NCBI GenBank assembly: GCA_017548045.1
Contig: JAFYNR010000025.1
Location: 1 to 64,000 of the forward strand
Reading direction: 5' to 3'
DNA: 64,000 bases
Origin: Clostridia bacterium
Lineage (GTDB): Bacteria > Bacillota > Clostridia > Oscillospirales > Acutalibacteraceae
The notes below the pieces were generated by a model. That model was given only the letters and a program-made list of their open reading frames with translations. It was not told where the DNA came from and ran no database searches. Of this stretch, positions 60,470-64,000 are shown in pieces. The position numbers and the translations under genes are program-made. The stretch's first letter is position 1. The number at the start of each line of letters is the position of its first letter.

Positions 60470-62575
60470 ATGAAGAATCTTATTTTAAGAAACACTCCCG
60501 AAATTGCCGAAATTTTTGAGCTACGCGATATTGAAAGTGCAAACGGCTTTGATACCTACGAGGTATTCTGCGAAAACGGCAAGGTCGTTATCTGCGGCAA
60601 CTGCAAAATAAGCCAGGCGATGGGTTACTACGCATACCTGAAAAAATATTGCGGAGTCAACCTTTCACACTGCGGCAACAGAGAAATTTCTGTTGAAGCC
60701 GCACCCCTTTTTGAAGGCAGGCTTACCAAAGTAATCAAGCAGAAAAAGCGTGCGTATATGAATTACTGTACGCTTGGATATTCCTTTGCCTTCTGGAAAT
60801 GGGACAGATGGGAAAAAGAAATTGACTTTATGGCAATGAACGGCATCAATATGCCTCTTTCCGTTGTGGGCAGTGAAGCGGTATGGTATTATACAATGCG
60901 CGATTTCACATACAGCGAAACAGGTGCTCTTTCCTTCCTTTCGGGTCCCGGCTTCTGGCCCTGGCAGCTTATGAACAACATCACGGGCTATTTCAGCCTT
61001 ACGGACGTCAAATACATTGAAAGCCGCCTTGAGCTGGGCAAGCAGATTATTGACCGTGAAATCGAACTCGGTATGACACCCATTCAGCAGGGCTTTGCTG
61101 GCACCGTACCTGCGACAATCACAAAGCTTTTCAACAAGGTTCGTGTCAGAATGGTACCCTCCTGGTGCAATTTTCCCATTACATATCAGCTTGACCCTAC
61201 GGACCCTGTATTCAAAAAATTCGGCAAGGCTTTGCTTGAAAAACAGCGTCAGCTTTTCGGCACCTTCCATTATTATTCCTGCGACCCGTTCCACGAAAAC
61301 GCACCTTCCGTCAAAACAAGGGATTATCTCTGGAAGGTGGGCAGAGCAATCGACACAATGTATCAGGAATTCGATAAGGATTCCGTTTGGGTTATGCAAA
61401 GCTGGTCGCTGAGAGAGCAGATTGTCAAAGCCGTACCCAAGGAAAGGCTGCTTATTCTTGACCTTGACGGCACAAAGCATAACGACACAGATAATTTCTG
61501 GGGATATGATTTCATCCTCGGCAATATCCATAATTTTGGTGACAGAAACACTCTTCACGGCAGTATTCAGGCACTTGCCGACAACGCATACGCTTCTCTT
61601 GAATGTGATAACTGCGTGGGCACAGGTCTGTTTATGGAAGGTATTCTTCAGAATCCTCTCTACTATGACCTTGCATTTCAGATGCTTACCGAGGACGGCA
61701 AAATCAACCTTGACGAGTGGCTGAAGGATTATGCATACCGCCGCTACGGAAGCAAGGAAAAATGCCTTGTTGACGCTATGATGCTTCTGAAAGAAAGCTG
61801 TTACAGCGAAAAATGCACAGGCAGAGAAACAGGCTCAATTATGTGTGCACGGCCCGCAACCGACCTTCGTCACACTGCGCCCAATGACGTGCGTGAGCTT
61901 CGTTACGATAACAAAACTCTTTTCAAGGCGGCTGAGCTTCTGCTCAGTGCGGAAAATGCAACCAAAGACGGCTTTGCATTTGATGCCTGTGACCTTGTGC
62001 GTCAGGTTATGAGTAACTACGTTGCAAACCTTTACGATAAGGTAATGTACGGATTTTACAACAAGGACGTAAGTATTTTCGAACGCTCGTCGAATGCATT
62101 CCTTAAAATCAGCCTTGAGGTTGACGACCTGCTTCAGACAAGACCCGAGCTGACGCTTCACGAGCATCTGAAGGAAGCGAGAGAGCTTGCATTTACCGAA
62201 AAAGACCAGCAGAATTTCGAGCTTAACCTGCTTACCCAGATAACCGTGTGGGGTCCCATGGCAAACTCGGTGAACTACGATTATGCCTGGAAGGAATGGG
62301 GCGGCCTCATAAAGACATATTATTCAAAGCGCTGGCAAAGCTTTTTCGAAAGACTTGCCTATGAATTCCCGAGGCGAGGCAGATTTTCAACCACCACAAG
62401 GAAGCAGCACTGCGAACGCAACATTTACAGAGGCAGTCAATTCTATAAAAGCTACGCGGAATTTGAGCGCAAATGGCTTTCGACCGCAAACCCCGATGCA
62501 CCCACCGACGGCAACACCGTTGAAATTGCAAAGAATATGCTGGAAAAATATAAGAGAGCAATTCTTGAAGATTAA
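60470..62575 (+). CDS. alpha-N-acetylglucosaminidase, GH89 family
   Basis: A 701-residue glycoside hydrolase releasing terminal alpha-linked GlcNAc (as on gastric mucin or heparan-type glycans). It lines up with human NAGLU as I recall that sequence: GFAGTVPATI corresponds to GFAGHVPEAV, the first catalytic Glu is E276 in CDPFHEN, and the second is E390 in GTGLFMEGI. A small N-terminal alpha/beta domain precedes the barrel, and an all-helical C-terminal domain follows. There is no signal peptide, so it is predicted to be cytoplasmic, unlike secreted gut GH89 enzymes. Single gene with its own promoter and terminator. Confidence 0.9.
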   Translation: MKNLILRNTPEIAEIFELRDIESANGFDTYEVFCENGKVVICGNCKISQAMGYYAYLKKYCGVNLSHCGNREISVEAAPLFEGRLTKVIKQKKRAYMNYCTLGYSFAFWKWDRWEKEIDFMAMNGINMPLSVVGSEAVWYYTMRDFTYSETGALSFLSGPGFWPWQLMNNITGYFSLTDVKYIESRLELGKQIIDREIELGMTPIQQGFAGTVPATITKLFNKVRVRMVPSWCNFPITYQLDPTDPVFKKFGKALLEKQRQLFGTFHYYSCDPFHENAPSVKTRDYLWKVGRAIDTMYQEFDKDSVWVMQSWSLREQIVKAVPKERLLILDLDGTKHNDTDNFWGYDFILGNIHNFGDRNTLHGSIQALADNAYASLECDNCVGTGLFMEGILQNPLYYDLAFQMLTEDGKINLDEWLKDYAYRRYGSKEKCLVDAMMLLKESCYSEKCTGRETGSIMCARPATDLRHTAPNDVRELRYDNKTLFKAAELLLSAENATKDGFAFDACDLVRQVMSNYVANLYDKVMYGFYNKDVSIFERSSNAFLKISLEVDDLLQTRPELTLHEHLKEARELAFTEKDQQNFELNLLTQITVWGPMANSVNYDYAWKEWGGLIKTYYSKRWQSFFERLAYEFPRRGRFSTTTRKQHCERNIYRGSQFYKSYAEFERKWLSTANPDAPTDGNTVEIAKNMLEKYKRAILED

Positions 62576-62581
62576 AAAACT

Positions 62582-62618
62582 TACGGCACACTTTTCAAAG
62601 AGTGTGCCGATTTTTTAT
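62582..62618 (+). terminator. terminator of the GH89 gene
   Basis: CGGCACACT (62584-62592) pairs with AGTGTGCCG (62601-62609), followed by T6. Confidence 0.87.
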
Positions 62619-62620
62619 AC

Positions 62621-62652
62621 AAAAAGCCCCCGACCGGAGTCGGGGGCTTTGT
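62621..62652 (-). terminator. terminator of the dockerin gene
   Basis: AAAGCCCCCGAC (62623-62634) pairs with GTCGGGGGCTTT (62639-62650). On the minus strand the stem is followed by TTTTTGTAT. Confidence 0.82.
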
Positions 62653-62678
62653 TATTGGTTTTTGTCAGTCTTAAAGAA

Positions 62679-64000
62679 TTACTCTTCAACAACCTGAGCA
62701 ATGGGGCCGTGTGAGTTCTGGTCGATTACATAAATTTCGCCGGTTTCACCATCTTCCTGAAGCTGATAATGCTTCATGATGAGTTCAACGTCTTCTATGT
62801 CAACACCGCCATTATGGTTAACGTCGGCTGCCTCGAACTTAGCTTCACCCATGATTGCTGATGTAGCCTCGTTGTTGTTGATGTAAATTCTGAGAGCTGT
62901 TGCGTCGGTACCGTCGATACGTGTATCACCGTTGATATCACCGTAAAGGATAGCGAAGTATCTGAATCTCAGGTAGTTCTGGAAACGTCCGTCGATTCTT
63001 GAGTTTGTACCTGAACCGCGGGTTGAGTTCTGTCTTGAAATGGTGTTATCACCGCCGATTGCCATACCTGCAATCTTAAGACCGAGGGAATCAATAACAT
63101 CTGCCGCTCCCATAGTACCGTCACCGAAGCCAATGCCTTCCTGGAGACCAAAGATGTGAGCGTACTGAACCTGATCCTTATAAACTGTGGGAAGGATTTC
63201 AACTATCTGCTCAGTTTCGGGGTTATAGTCAAGGCTGGGATTGGTTGCGTAAACAAGGTTCTGGATAGCCTGGTTAAGGTTAGCAGCTGCAAGGTCGATT
63301 TCGCCCTGTGCCTCTGAGTCGTAAGCAAGCTTACTGCCTACTATGTTATCGTAAGTACTGCCGTCAAAGTCGGTGAATACGAGTGCGTCTGTAAGAGCTG
63401 CTTTAAGTTCGTTAAGACCTGATGCAACACCGAACTGAGGATCGTCGATATAGGGGTCAGCAAGGATTGACTCTGCCATTGCAACGAAGGAGTCGATCTG
63501 TGCCCAGTCAGCGAAGCCTGTGAACACAACAAGCTCCTGCCATGCTTTAAGAAGACCTTCATAAGCCTTTGTAAGCATTGACTGAGTAATACCCGATGCA
63601 AGGATGTTACCGCCCTTTGCAGCAATGTATGCATCCTCTGCAAAGTCATAAGCATCTCTGAATGCTTCGTATGATGATGTTGTATACATCTTAACAACGC
63701 TGGGTGTACCGTCTTCGTTATAAACCTGATTGCCGTTTTCGTCAAACTCGAAGCCGTAGTTACGACCCTTAGCGCCCATATAGTCGGAAGCGGTAAGGTC
63801 GAGAACCCACTTGATAGCTGTTGTTTCAGCTGTAAGAGCACGGCCGCCTTCAGCCTGCTCAATTCTCCATGAGCATTCGTCGATTTCGTTAATGAGCTGC
63901 TGTCTGTTCTGATAGAGAGCAGTTACGTATTTAAGGTAACCGTTGTGGATAGCAATGGTAACATCTTCTGAGTAGGTTGTATCCTGACTCTTGTTGGGCT
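62679..64000 (-). CDS. dockerin-containing extracellular protein, 5' end off the window
   Basis: Open frame continues to the right edge with no stop, so the N-terminus is missing; at least 439 residues are present. The visible part has two FIVAR-like helical modules (SYEAFRDAYDFAEDAYIAAK...AYEGLLKAWQEL, and LNELKAALTDALVF...LNQAIQNLVYA). It ends in a two-repeat dockerin: GDINGDTRIDGTDATALRIY and ADVNHNGGVDIEDVELIMKHY, each a calcium-binding loop followed by a helix. Dockerins bind cohesins on scaffoldins, implying a cellulosome-like or surface-glycan complex. The catalytic or binding part lies outside the window. Confidence 0.85.
   Translation of the reverse strand, partial: PNKSQDTTYSEDVTIAIHNGYLKYVTALYQNRQQLINEIDECSWRIEQAEGGRALTAETTAIKWVLDLTASDYMGAKGRNYGFEFDENGNQVYNEDGTPSVVKMYTTSSYEAFRDAYDFAEDAYIAAKGGNILASGITQSMLTKAYEGLLKAWQELVVFTGFADWAQIDSFVAMAESILADPYIDDPQFGVASGLNELKAALTDALVFTDFDGSTYDNIVGSKLAYDSEAQGEIDLAAANLNQAIQNLVYATNPSLDYNPETEQIVEILPTVYKDQVQYAHIFGLQEGIGFGDGTMGAADVIDSLGLKIAGMAIGGDNTISRQNSTRGSGTNSRIDGRFQNYLRFRYFAILYGDINGDTRIDGTDATALRIYINNNEATSAIMGEAKFEAADVNHNGGVDIEDVELIMKHYQLQEDGETGEIYVIDQNSHGPIAQVVEE

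Noticed and set aside
60665..61558. A 297-codon open frame on the minus strand
   Set aside because: It lies wholly antisense to the GH89 gene, whose catalytic motifs are conserved; it has Cys- and His-rich random composition and no recognisable domain.
1..64000. CRISPR array, prophage, insertion sequence or tRNA gene
   Set aside because: No regularly spaced repeats, transposase, integrase or phage genes, and no tRNA-like cloverleaf noticed by eye; a tRNA scan was not possible.

Overview
The window reads as ordinary chromosome from a spore-forming, low-to-mid GC Gram-positive of the Clostridia, most like the Ruminococcaceae/Oscillospirales. The evidence is spo0A next to spoIVB, spoVB, yabP and yabQ, PolC-type replicase, HrcA/CIRCE heat-shock control, a SAM-I riboswitch ahead of metK, long-form HPF, Rel with recJ and dtd, and a dockerin-bearing extracellular protein at the right edge as in plant-fibre or mucin degraders. 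I see no prophage, insertion sequence, CRISPR array or tRNA gene.

Left part (1-9.4 kb). A strong minus-strand promoter and structured leader at 1-201 look like the start of an rRNA operon whose 16S gene lies off the left edge. An acn-icd pair runs rightwards to a terminator. Leftward genes follow: a DUF6440 protein, a secreted protein with a possible permuted papain-like fold, a metallophosphoesterase, a diacylglycerol kinase-family protein, a THUMP-domain rRNA methyltransferase, HPF, and a fumarase alpha subunit without its beta partner.

Sporulation, division and stringent response (9.4-22.3 kb, all minus). recJ-rel-dtd-MBL hydrolase-hemZ-uridine kinase-like-spoVB-mazG-hup-rqcP-yabP-yabQ-divIC-yabR. 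The right half keeps the Bacillus spoVB/yabM-yabR order with hup inserted.

RNA-rich region (22.3-24.1 kb). A roughly 370-nt transcription unit with perfect promoter spacing and a terminator, but no ORF and no family I can name, lies upstream of recJ. It is divergent from a DUF1292 gene, which is followed by a probable 6S RNA and a hypothetical gene.

Metabolism and stress (24.1-33.1 kb, minus). A GT2 glycosyltransferase, metK under a SAM-I riboswitch, a HAD phosphatase, the hrcA-grpE-dnaK-dnaJ operon under CIRCE, and alr.

Central part (33.2-49.7 kb). Two tandem GPH-family sugar symporter paralogues with near-identical promoters, lepA, hemW, a secreted hypothetical, spo0A, spoIVB, a short unassigned RNA, and a copper ATPase whose frame runs directly into a CopZ-like chaperone with its own ribosome binding site. 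Then leftward: glycerate kinase, M20 peptidase, and a translationally coupled pair of DUF6320 membrane protein and condensation-fold acyltransferase.

Right part (49.7-64 kb). The conserved pyrH-frr-uppS-cdsA-dxr-rseP-ispG-polC cluster (minus), a divergent GH89 alpha-N-acetylglucosaminidase without a signal peptide, and a 5'-truncated dockerin protein. The best candidates for something undescribed are the unassigned RNAs at 22.3-22.7 and 42.4 kb, the CopA-CopZ arrangement, and the acyltransferase/DUF6320 pair.
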